Assembly: GCF_022414595.1 (NCBI RefSeq)
Contig: NZ_JADWYO010000060.1
Location: forward strand, 1 to 37,488
DNA length: 37,488 nt
DNA from: Streptomyces sp. MUM 203J
GTDB lineage: Bacteria; Actinomycetota; Actinomycetes; Streptomycetales; Streptomycetaceae
Direction: 5' to 3'
Shown: in pieces, positions 31,570 to 37,488 of the stretch
Numbering within the stretch: position 1 is the stretch's first letter
How the letters are laid out: the number at the start of each line of letters is the position of its first letter
The notes under the pieces: model-generated
Told to the model about the DNA's origin: nothing
Database searches by the model: none
Seen by the model: the letters and a program-made list of their open reading frames with translations, nothing else
Position numbers and translations under genes: made by a program

Positions 31570-31784
31570 CACCGGCTCCCGGTTCCGGGGAAGGGGAGGG
31601 CCGAGGAGCGGCCCGCCGCGGGCGCCCCCGACGCGCCCCACAACGTGCCTCCGCACACCTTCCCGCGCCGGTTCACCCCTTCGAGTCACAGGAACCCGCG
31701 TAATGATCCACCCACCCCGCCGTCTCCCCGTGTGAACGCACTGCCCGTCCGGGCAGGCACACACGGACATGGAGGCAACACGCG
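31570..31784. other. Spacer after the polyamine operon
   Basis: No gene is visible. A 7-bp hairpin CTGCCCG/CGGGCAG lies at 31741-31756, shortly before the ribosome-binding site GGAGG of the next gene. A TAATGA (near 31701) could be a -10 element, but no matching -35 is seen. Confidence 0.4.
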
Positions 31785-32249
31785 ATGACACCAGGGGCCA
31801 GGGCCGCGGTGGAGTGGCTGGCGTCGGTGGCGCCGGACCCCGACGCCTGCCGGTGGGAGTGGGAGCGCAACCCGGAGGGCGTGGCCCTGCTGCCCGCCGG
31901 GCGGCGCTGGGACGTGCTGATCATCCCGGGGCGGCTCGGATACCCGACACTCGACGTGCTCCAGCGGCTCGTCGACCGCCCGGGCCCGGTCCTCGCCGAC
32001 TTCGGGGACGGACGGATGGGCTTCTTCGTGCCGCCCGGCACCGCCGCCAACTGGGTGGGCACGGGTGTCCGCAGCGCGGGCAGCGGCACCTGGATCGTGG
32101 TGCCGTACCCGGGCCGGACCACCGGCGGCGTACGTTGGCTGGTCCTCCCGGACGGAGCGGGCACCCTCACGGACCCGGCGCTGCTGGAGCTGGCCCTGCA
32201 CGAGGCGGCCGGACACATCGCGAGCAGCGGGGGAGGCGGTCCGGCCTGA
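31785..32249 (+). CDS. Conserved hypothetical protein, soluble, unrecognised
   Basis: A 154-residue protein without signal peptide or membrane helix. It is rich in Gly, Pro and Trp, with blocks GRRWDVLIIPGRLGYPTL, PVLADFGDGRMGFFVPPGT and TWIVVPYPGR that look like a compact beta-rich domain. The style recalls N-terminal segments of actinobacterial primase/polymerase-like proteins, but the catalytic acidic motifs are not evident, so I do not assign it. ATG at 31785 follows GGAGG at good distance. Its stop lies 10 bases from that of the convergent PAP2 gene. Confidence 0.7.
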   Translation: MTPGARAAVEWLASVAPDPDACRWEWERNPEGVALLPAGRRWDVLIIPGRLGYPTLDVLQRLVDRPGPVLADFGDGRMGFFVPPGTAANWVGTGVRSAGSGTWIVVPYPGRTTGGVRWLVLPDGAGTLTDPALLELALHEAAGHIASSGGGGPA

Positions 32250-32259
32250 CGGGCACAGG

Positions 32260-32823
32260 TCAGGAACAGCGCCGCCGCTCGACCACGGCGCGCACCGCGC
32301 CGAAGGCCGACAGCACCGCGCCGAACAGCAGCACGCTCGCCGCCACGTCCAGCGGCCAGTGGTAGCCGCGCAGCACCAGCCCCGCGCCCGTCGCCGCCGT
32401 CAGCACCACCGCTACGGGCAGCAGGGTCCGCCGGTGCACCAGCAGCGCGGCGCAGCAGTACGCGACGAGGGCGGTCGCGGTGTGCCCGGACGGGTAGTAC
32501 CCGGTCGCGTCGGTGAGCGGCCCCGGCCGGGCCAGCAGCAGCTTCAGCGGGACGACCAGCAGCGGTACGAGGAGCATCGCGAGCCCCGCGTGGAGCGCCC
32601 GTCGCCGGTGGCCGCGCCACCCCGCGTAGGCCATGGCCGCCAGCAGCACGGGCAGGGCGACGTGCATGCTGCCCAGGTCCGCGCCGAGCTCGGTGAGCCA
32701 GGCCGGGCCGCGCCCGGCGAGCGCCCGCCCGGCCCGCTCGTCCAGTCGCAGCAGCGGGCCCCGGACAGCGACCTGCCAGGTCGCCAGCAGGAAGCCGCAC
32801 AGCAGCAGGAGCGGGGGAGACAC
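32260..32823 (-). CDS. PAP2-family membrane phosphatase
   Basis: A 187-residue phosphatase of the type 2 phosphatidate phosphatase superfamily with about five to six helices. The three active-site motifs are present: KLLLARP (K-x6-RP type), YYPSGHTA, and RGYHWPLDVAAS (R-x5-H-x3-D type). It acts on lipid phosphates or polyprenyl diphosphates at the membrane. The start is hard to set. GTG at 32823 lies just before the first helix and only three bases beyond a 19-bp inverted repeat; it has no Shine-Dalgarno. ATG at 33048 would add 75 Pro/Arg-rich residues that include the repeat, and also lacks one. Confidence 0.8.
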   Translation of the reverse strand: MSPPLLLLCGFLLATWQVAVRGPLLRLDERAGRALAGRGPAWLTELGADLGSMHVALPVLLAAMAYAGWRGHRRRALHAGLAMLLVPLLVVPLKLLLARPGPLTDATGYYPSGHTATALVAYCCAALLVHRRTLLPVAVVLTAATGAGLVLRGYHWPLDVAASVLLFGAVLSAFGAVRAVVERRRCS

Positions 32824-32826
32824 GGA

Positions 32827-32872
32827 AGCCGGTCGGCCAGGAACCGGGGGGATGGTTCCTGGCCGACCGGCT
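32827..32872 (-). repeat. 19-bp perfect inverted repeat next to the PAP2 start
   Basis: Arms 32827-32845 and 32854-32872 match perfectly, with the 8-base loop GGGGGGAT on the plus strand. In the PAP2 transcript it would form a very stable hairpin ending three bases before the probable GTG start. It may block initiation, act as a terminator for upstream transcription, or be a stray repeat. Confidence 0.85.
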
Positions 32873-33134
32873 GGACCGGTGTACGGCCGCGCGCCCCGGG
32901 GGGTGTGGGGCGGGCGGCGGTCCGATCGGTGAGGAGTGCCGGAGCTGGGGACTCCGGCGGAGTGCGCGGACGCACGCCCGGGACAGGACTGGGGAAGTCC
33001 CGGCCCGGAACCGCTCGCAGTCCCCCACGAGCGGGGTTCTTCTCTCATCCGTGACAACGGTATGCCAGCGGGAAGGGGGCCGACAGGCGGAACCCGAACC
33101 CGCCATCGGCCCCCCACAGCTTCTTCACCTGTCC

Positions 33135-33171
33135 GGCCGGGGTCCCGGGGGCAGCCCCCGGGACCCCGGCC
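33135..33171 (-). terminator. Terminator after gabT
   Basis: Arms 33135-33151 and 33155-33171 form a perfect 17-bp G/C stem with a 3-base loop, beginning 12 bases after the gabT stop. No U-run follows, as usual for high-GC terminators. Confidence 0.8.
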
Positions 33172-33182
33172 CAGGTGGGCTG

Positions 33183-34532
33183 TCAGATCCGGCCGAACGC
33201 GTCCTCGATGATATCGAGGCCCTCGTGGAGCAGGTCCTCACCGATGACCAGCGGCGGCAGGAAGCGCAGCACGTTCCCGTACGTGCCGCAGGTCAGCACC
33301 AGCAGACCCTCGGCGTGGCAGGCCTTGGCCAGCGCGCCGGCGGCCTCCGGGTCCGGCTCCTTGGTCGCCGGGTCCTTCACCAGCTCGATCGCGATCATCG
33401 CGCCACGGCCGCGGATGTCACCGATGACGCAGTCCTTCTTGTCGGCGAACTTCTCCTGCATGGCGGAGAGGCGGGCCTTCATGACCTCCTCGATGCGCTT
33501 CGCCCTGCCGTTGAGGTCCAGCTCCTTCATCGTCTCGATGGCGCCCAGCGCACCGGCGCACGCCACCGGGTTGCCGCCGTAGGTGCCGCCGAGGCCGCCC
33601 GCGTGGGCGGCGTCCATGATCTCGGCACGGCCGGTCACGGCGGCCAGCGGCAGACCGCCGGCGATGCCCTTCGCGGTGGTGATCAGGTCGGGGACGACGC
33701 CCTCGTCCTCGCAGGCGAACCACTGGCCGGTACGGCAGAAGCCCGACTGGATCTCGTCCGCGACGAACACGATGCCGTTGTCGGAGGCGAACTTGCGGAT
33801 CGCGGGCAGGAAGCCCTTGGCCGGCTCGATGAAGCCGCCCTCGCCGAGCACCGGCTCGATGATGATCGCCGCCACGTTCTCGGCGCCGACCTGCTTGGTG
33901 ATCTGGTCGACGGCCTGCGCGGCGGCCTCGGGGCCGCAGTTCTCCGGGCCGGTCGGCCACCGGTAGCCGTAGGCCACCGGGACGCGGTAGACCTCCGGCG
34001 CGAACGGGCCGAAGCCGTGCTTGTACGGCATGTTCTTCGCGGTCAGCGCCATCGTCAGGTTCGTACGGCCGTGGTAGCCGTGATCGAACACGACGACCGC
34101 CTGGCGCTTGGTGTACGCGCGGGCGATCTTGACCGCGTTCTCGACGGCCTCGGCGCCGCTGTTGAACAGCGCGGACTTCTTGGCGTGGTCACCCGGGGTC
34201 AGCTCGGCCAGCGCCTCCGCGACCTCCACGTAGCCCTCGTACGGAGTCACCATGAAGCAGGTGTGGGTGAAGTCCGCGAGCTGCGCCGACGCGCGGCGGA
34301 CGACGGCTTCGGCGGAGGCGCCCACGGAGGTCACGGCGATGCCGGAGCCGAAGTCGATCAGACGGTTGCCGTCGACGTCCTCGATGATGCCGCCGCCCGC
34401 GCGGGAGGTGAACACCGGCAGCACCGAGCCGACGCCGGCGGCGACCGCGGCGACGCGGCGGGCCTGAAGCTCCTGCGACTTCGGGCCGGGGATAGCGGTG
34501 ACGACGCGGCGCTCCTGCGGGATTTCGGTCAT
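33183..34532 (-). CDS. gabT: 4-aminobutyrate--2-oxoglutarate aminotransferase
   Basis: A 449-residue class III PLP transaminase. It moves the amino group of GABA to 2-oxoglutarate, giving succinic semialdehyde and glutamate. Asp259 (FVADEIQSGFCRTG) and the PLP lysine Lys288 (TTAKGIAGGLPLAA) are present; the length and the blocks NSGAEAVENAVKIAR and GTYGGNPVAC fit GabT closely. ATG at 34532 follows AGGAG by seven bases. It would consume the GABA made by the two aldehyde dehydrogenases in this window. No succinic semialdehyde dehydrogenase of obvious GabD type lies beside it. Confidence 0.94.
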   Translation of the reverse strand: MTEIPQERRVVTAIPGPKSQELQARRVAAVAAGVGSVLPVFTSRAGGGIIEDVDGNRLIDFGSGIAVTSVGASAEAVVRRASAQLADFTHTCFMVTPYEGYVEVAEALAELTPGDHAKKSALFNSGAEAVENAVKIARAYTKRQAVVVFDHGYHGRTNLTMALTAKNMPYKHGFGPFAPEVYRVPVAYGYRWPTGPENCGPEAAAQAVDQITKQVGAENVAAIIIEPVLGEGGFIEPAKGFLPAIRKFASDNGIVFVADEIQSGFCRTGQWFACEDEGVVPDLITTAKGIAGGLPLAAVTGRAEIMDAAHAGGLGGTYGGNPVACAGALGAIETMKELDLNGRAKRIEEVMKARLSAMQEKFADKKDCVIGDIRGRGAMIAIELVKDPATKEPDPEAAGALAKACHAEGLLVLTCGTYGNVLRFLPPLVIGEDLLHEGLDIIEDAFGRI

Positions 34533-34603
34533 GCGGGGCTCCTGGGGTGCTGCGGACGCGGGGTCCGTGGACGCTCTTGTCTCTACTTTCTCCCGCAGGC
34601 TAG

Positions 34604-34624
34604 GCCCGGGCACCGCACCCGGGC
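34604..34624. terminator. Hairpin between the HTH regulator and gabT
   Basis: GCCCGGG and CCCGGGC (7-bp arms, 7-base loop) lie about 100 bases after the regulator stop and 70 bases before the gabT start. It could end the regulator transcript or lie in the gabT promoter region. Confidence 0.35.
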
Positions 34625-34720
34625 ATGCGCCGTTCGGGAGTGGTGCGGCGGGTGCCGTTGTCCGCGGCGGACATAGCGGCAGGGCCTTCGCCCCCACGTC
34701 GCCGGGATCGCAGGCCGGAC

Positions 34721-35767
34721 TCACCGCCCCGCCGCCTCGCGTGACGTCGCCCGGCTGGCCAGCAGATACCCGGCCTGGAAACGGCTGCTCGCGCCCAGCT
34801 CGTCCATCAGCTGGGAGACCCGCCGTCGGCAGGTGCGCAGCGACATGCCGAGCCGCCGGGCGATCACCTCGTCCTTCGCCCCGGAGGCCAGCAGCCGGAC
34901 GATCGCGTCGCGCAGGCAGGTCTCCGTCACCTCCGTGTACCCCGGCGCGAAGGGCTCGGCCACATGCCACGCATGGCCGAACACCGCCGCCATGTACGCC
35001 ACCACCGACGGCTCCCGCACGACCGCGGCCGACCCGGGGTCGTCGGGCACAGGCAGGAAGGCCGCCGACCGGTCGAAGACCAGCAGCCCGCCGAACAGCC
35101 CGCCCAGCGTGCGGACCTCGCCCCCGGCGTCGCCCACGACCTGGGCGTACCGCTGGGCGTCCCGGCTGTGCCGGGCGGTGTGCTGGTACAGCACCCGCAG
35201 CCGTACGCCCCGTTCCAGCAGTTCCAGGTCCCGGGCCTGCTCGTCCTCAGCGGCCGGTCCGGTCCGGTGCCCGCCGCGGAGCCGGACGGCCAGCACCTCC
35301 TCGGCGCAGAGCGCCGCCGCGTGCGCCACCAGGAGGTCCACCCGTTCCCTGGGGCCGACCACCTCGACGGCGTCCGCCGCCCGCCGCCCGACGTTCGCCT
35401 GCTCGTACAGTGGGCGCAGCGCCTCCAGCCGGGCCCGGGCGCGGGCCAGTGTGTCCAGGCGGCGGCGCAGCCGGCCCTCCTCGGGCCCGATCAGCTCGGC
35501 CGCGGCCGTGGACGGGCTGACCGCCCGGAGCGTGCCGGAGGTCCAGGCCCGCGCGATCTGCGGCTCCCGGTCCGGCCCCGGCTCCCAGGAGGGGCCGGGC
35601 TCCCGCGTGGCGAGCCGATGGTCCAGCAACTCGCCCACCGCCTCCTCCAGCTGACGTGCCGACAGCCCCAGTGCGGTCCCGACCGACTCCAGCGTCGTGG
35701 CGCCCTCCGCCAGCAGATGCGCGTAGGCGCGCCGGGCCGTCTCGCCAAGATCCATGGATGCGTTCAC
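34721..35767 (-). CDS. LuxR-type HTH transcriptional regulator with TrmB-like N-terminus
   Basis: A 348-residue regulator. Residues 5-60 look like a winged-helix domain of TrmB type (AYAHLLAEGATTLESVGTAL, then LGLSARQLEEAVGELLDHRL). The middle (about 100-270) is a likely sensor region. Residues about 285-340 are a LuxR/GerE HTH (LLASGAKDEVIARRLGMSLR and TCRRRVSQLMDELGA). This two-HTH design is common in Streptomyces. GTG at 35767 has GGGGAG just upstream; ATG at 35755 does not. It diverges from the secreted paralogue pair and precedes gabT on the same strand, so either could be a target. Confidence 0.85.
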   Translation of the reverse strand: MNASMDLGETARRAYAHLLAEGATTLESVGTALGLSARQLEEAVGELLDHRLATREPGPSWEPGPDREPQIARAWTSGTLRAVSPSTAAAELIGPEEGRLRRRLDTLARARARLEALRPLYEQANVGRRAADAVEVVGPRERVDLLVAHAAALCAEEVLAVRLRGGHRTGPAAEDEQARDLELLERGVRLRVLYQHTARHSRDAQRYAQVVGDAGGEVRTLGGLFGGLLVFDRSAAFLPVPDDPGSAAVVREPSVVAYMAAVFGHAWHVAEPFAPGYTEVTETCLRDAIVRLLASGAKDEVIARRLGMSLRTCRRRVSQLMDELGASSRFQAGYLLASRATSREAAGR

Positions 35768-35853
35768 GGTCTCCCCTTCACCTTCCTGCCAGACCTCTTC
35801 CTGTACGGGGCGATCCCTGGACCCGGCGGAGCGGACCGAGGATTCTTGAGGCG

Positions 35854-35883
35854 TCCGGAAAAGCGGCGGAACGCTTTTCCGGA
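35854..35883. promoter_or_regulatory. 12-bp inverted repeat in the regulator/secreted-gene spacer
   Basis: TCCGGAAAAGCG and CGCTTTTCCGGA form perfect 12-bp arms around the 6-base loop GCGGAA. It lies about 90 bases upstream of the regulator start and about 185 bases before the first secreted gene. It may be an operator; as RNA it would be a stable hairpin in either direction. Confidence 0.6.
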
Positions 35884-35924
35884 GCCGAATTCACGTTGGT
35901 GTCACCGTGCCCACCCATTGTGAG

Positions 35925-35940
35925 TTGAGAACGCTCTCAA
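35925..35940. promoter_or_regulatory. LacI-family operator-like palindrome
   Basis: TTGAGAACGCTCTCAA has perfect 6-bp arms and the central CG-containing core ACGC. This 16-bp form, with a CG centre and A/T-rich ends, is what LacI/GalR-family repressors bind in Streptomyces sugar-utilisation genes. It is 130 bases before the first secreted gene. No LacI-type gene is in the window, so the regulator would be encoded elsewhere. Confidence 0.6.
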
Positions 35941-36069
35941 TGGTTGCCTGACGATGTTTTCCGGACACGTTGGCGTTTCTTGGACGCACGTTTTTCCGCC
36001 ACCCGGGAAATGTCCGCATGCCGTCGTCGGCGGGGCACATCGAGAGAACGGAATGAGGAGAGAACCGTC

Positions 36070-36642
36070 ATGAACCATCGCCGTCGGCGTATCGCCACCG
36101 TGGCCGTCAGCTCGGCCGTCCTGACCGGGCTCGTCCTGCCCGCCACCGCCCTCGCCGCGAATCAGGCGCCCGCCGCCCCCTCCCCGGCACCGGCGGCCCC
36201 CCAGGCCCCCTCCGGGATGTCCGCGCCGACCGTGCCGTCGCCCGTCCGGGGCGTCGTCAACAGCGAGGCGGGCGCCCAGGCGGGCAAGGCGGACGTGGCC
36301 GTCGCCATCCTCGACATCACCAAGCGGCTCATCGGCATCGTCAACAACGCCATCGAGCGCAAGCAGAACCGCAGCGGCTATGTGAAGAGCCTCATGGAGG
36401 GCGCCTTCTACGAGGCCGGGCAGCGTTACAACGTGATGGTCATCAACAACTCCAACCGGCACACCGCCCACCTCAGGGGCGTCAAGTACGACGCCAGGAT
36501 CAGCGGCCACTACGGCACGTACCGCGTGCTCGTGTTCGAGTCCGGCGAGTTCACCAACCACGGCGACGGCGGCTGGATCAACTGGGCCTTCCGCGGCTGG
36601 TTCGACCGCAACGGCAGCCATGTGAAGTTCCGCCGCCCCTGA
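36070..36642 (+). CDS. Secreted protein, paralogue A, function unknown
   Basis: A 190-residue protein. Sec signal at residues 1-29 (basic start NHRRRR, hydrophobic core, AxA-type end ALA). Residues 30-60 are a Pro/Ala/Ser linker. The mature domain (about 70-190) contains YNVMVINNS, then a beta-rich segment, and ends ESGEFTNHGDGGWINWAF plus GWFDRNGSHVKFRRP. No cysteines at all, no catalytic signature I know. GAGGAG lies nine bases before the ATG. The last 34 residues are 30 of 34 identical to the next gene product, so the two arose by duplication. Aromatic, Gly and Asn-rich motifs suggest a ligand-binding, perhaps carbohydrate-binding, domain; this is a guess. Confidence 0.88.
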   Translation: MNHRRRRIATVAVSSAVLTGLVLPATALAANQAPAAPSPAPAAPQAPSGMSAPTVPSPVRGVVNSEAGAQAGKADVAVAILDITKRLIGIVNNAIERKQNRSGYVKSLMEGAFYEAGQRYNVMVINNSNRHTAHLRGVKYDARISGHYGTYRVLVFESGEFTNHGDGGWINWAFRGWFDRNGSHVKFRRP

Positions 36643-36701
36643 CGCCCCCACTCCGCTCCCGTACCGGCACGCGCTCACGCTTCGGAAGGAACCGCACCAG
36701 C

Positions 36702-37232
36702 ATGCGACGCAGCTCCACCCTCGCCGCCATCACCCTCACCTCGGCCGCCCTCGTCGGCGCGGCCGCCCTGCCCGCCCAGGCGGCACAGACCCCCGCGCCC
36801 CGGCCCGCCGTCGAGGCGCCCGCCCCCGAGGGCGTCTCCGCCCCGGCCGTCGAGGCCGCCGAGGCGGGTGACAAGAAGGTCAGCGTCAAGGTCGCCATGG
36901 ACCAGCTCGGCGCCGGCAACCGCATCGCGGACGCCCTGAAGGGCATCAAGACCGGAGACCGCGGACACTTCGTCCGCGAAGCCGTCAACAGGGCGTTCAG
37001 CGCGGCGGGCGGCCGTCACAACGTGATGCTGATGAACCTCAGCCAGGGCTACAAGGAACGCCTCCGCGGCAAGCGCCTCTACGCGAACGTCCAGTGGGGC
37101 AACATCTACTACGGCCTGTGGATCGCGGAGTCCGGCGAGTTCACCAACGAGGGCGACGGCGGCTGGATCAACTGGGGTTTCAAGGGCTGGTTCGACCGGA
37201 ACGGCGGCCATGTGAAGTTCCGCCGCCCCTGA
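36702..37232 (+). CDS. Secreted protein, paralogue B, function unknown
   Basis: A 176-residue protein. Signal at residues 1-28 (LPAQAA), then a Pro/Ala/Glu linker to about residue 56. The mature domain has HNVMLMNLSQGYKERLRG, WGNIYYGLWIAESGEFTN, and the shared ending GDGGWINWGF plus GWFDRNGGHVKFRRP. Cysteine-free like its neighbour. The N-terminal halves of the two mature domains are clearly diverged (A: IVNNAIERKQNRSGYVKS; B: RIADALKGIKTGDRGHF), while the C-terminal blocks are nearly identical. It starts 59 bases after paralogue A, with GGAAGGA upstream, so probably the same transcript. Confidence 0.88.
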   Translation: MRRSSTLAAITLTSAALVGAAALPAQAAQTPAPRPAVEAPAPEGVSAPAVEAAEAGDKKVSVKVAMDQLGAGNRIADALKGIKTGDRGHFVREAVNRAFSAAGGRHNVMLMNLSQGYKERLRGKRLYANVQWGNIYYGLWIAESGEFTNEGDGGWINWGFKGWFDRNGGHVKFRRP

Positions 37233-37238
37233 CGGCCC

Positions 37239-37258
37239 CGCCGGTCACCGCACCGGCG
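37239..37258. terminator. Short hairpin after the secreted pair
   Basis: CGCCGGT and ACCGGCG are 7-bp arms with a 6-base loop, starting six bases after the paralogue B stop. Weak but well placed to end the two-gene transcript. Confidence 0.4.
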
Positions 37259-37357
37259 AGCCCGCCCGCGCCCCGCGTCTCCCGCGCCAACCCCCGCCCG
37301 GGGCACTAGATTGACGGGTGCACAGACGCGCGGGCCTGGCTGGTCAGGGGGCAGGGA

Positions 37358-37488
37358 ATGGACAGGGACGGTACGTCGTACGAGGCACGGGGCGCCCACG
37401 CGGACCCCGTGCCACGCCCGGCCACTCCTCCGGCCCCGCCCGCCCCGCCCCCTGTCCCCGCGCAGCCGCCGTCCGCGCGGCCCGCGGC
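37358..37488 (+). CDS. Pro/Ala-rich protein, 5-prime part only
   Basis: An open frame begins at ATG 37358 (MDRDGTSYEARGAHADPVP) and runs off the window. After about 20 residues it becomes a Pro/Ala run, as seen in the disordered cytoplasmic N-terminus of many Streptomyces membrane proteins or kinases. AGGGG/AGGGA precedes the ATG. TAGATT at 37307-37312 could be a -10 element about 45 bases upstream. The product cannot be named. Confidence 0.55.
   Translation, partial: MDRDGTSYEARGAHADPVPRPATPPAPPAPPPVPAQPPSARPA

Noticed and set aside
31785..32249. Assignment of the unrecognised protein as a primase/polymerase domain
   Set aside because: The catalytic acidic motifs of that fold are not visible, so the resemblance is only stylistic.

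Overview
The window is a high-GC actinobacterial chromosome segment, almost certainly Streptomyces or a close relative. The evidence is very strong G/C at third codon positions, many GTG starts, a mycothiol-dependent enzyme family, Tat/lipoprotein signals, and the gene order rpsB-tsf-pyrH-frr-cdsA-rlmN, which is typical of that genus. No rRNA, tRNA, CRISPR array, IS element or integrase was seen. All calls come from reading the sequence; no database search was run.

Layout. (1) 1-6870: a secreted M23 peptidase-like gene (minus strand) diverges from the core block rpsB, tsf, pyrH, frr, cdsA, rlmN. Hairpins lie between rpsB and tsf, after tsf and in the pyrH leader. (2) 6911-10936: a TPP riboswitch with a perfect 18-bp terminator-like stem precedes thiB-thiP-thiQ, a thiamine-type ABC importer. 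(3) 11016-14417: a mycothiol-dependent maleylpyruvate isomerase family gene, a small possible CPGCH-motif gene, and an ABC ATPase/permease pair whose ATPase has degenerate motifs. (4) 14665-18200: a class III aminotransferase and an Lrp/AsnC regulator diverge from a gamma-aminobutyraldehyde dehydrogenase; the spacer holds a perfect palindrome and a run of heptamer repeats. (5) 18265-24025: mixed genes, namely a lone ketosynthase, an HXXEE protein, a membrane protein, GDPD, an adenosine-deaminase-like enzyme, a DUF4190-like membrane protein and a NADAR protein. (6) 24177-31569: a second aldehyde dehydrogenase, a complete spermidine/putrescine ABC importer (potD, potA, potB, potC) and a PuuB-like FAD oxidoreductase, apparently one operon. 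(7) 31785-34532: an unrecognised protein, a PAP2 phosphatase preceded by a 19-bp inverted repeat, and gabT. (8) 34721-37488: a LuxR-type HTH regulator diverges from two secreted, cysteine-free paralogues. Their upstream region has a 16-bp LacI-type operator-like palindrome. A truncated Pro-rich gene runs off the right edge.

How it fits together. The main accessory theme is polyamine catabolism: import (Pot), oxidation or deamination (FAD enzyme, aminotransferases), aldehyde oxidation to GABA (two dehydrogenases) and GABA to succinic semialdehyde (GabT), with an Lrp/AsnC protein as likely local regulator. No glutamate-putrescine ligase or gamma-glutamyl-GABA hydrolase is present, so the first and last steps of a Puu-type route would have to be elsewhere. 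The least explained parts are the paired secreted proteins with their LacI-like operator, the degenerate ABC ATPase, and the structured elements before the dehydrogenase, PAP2 and pyrH genes.
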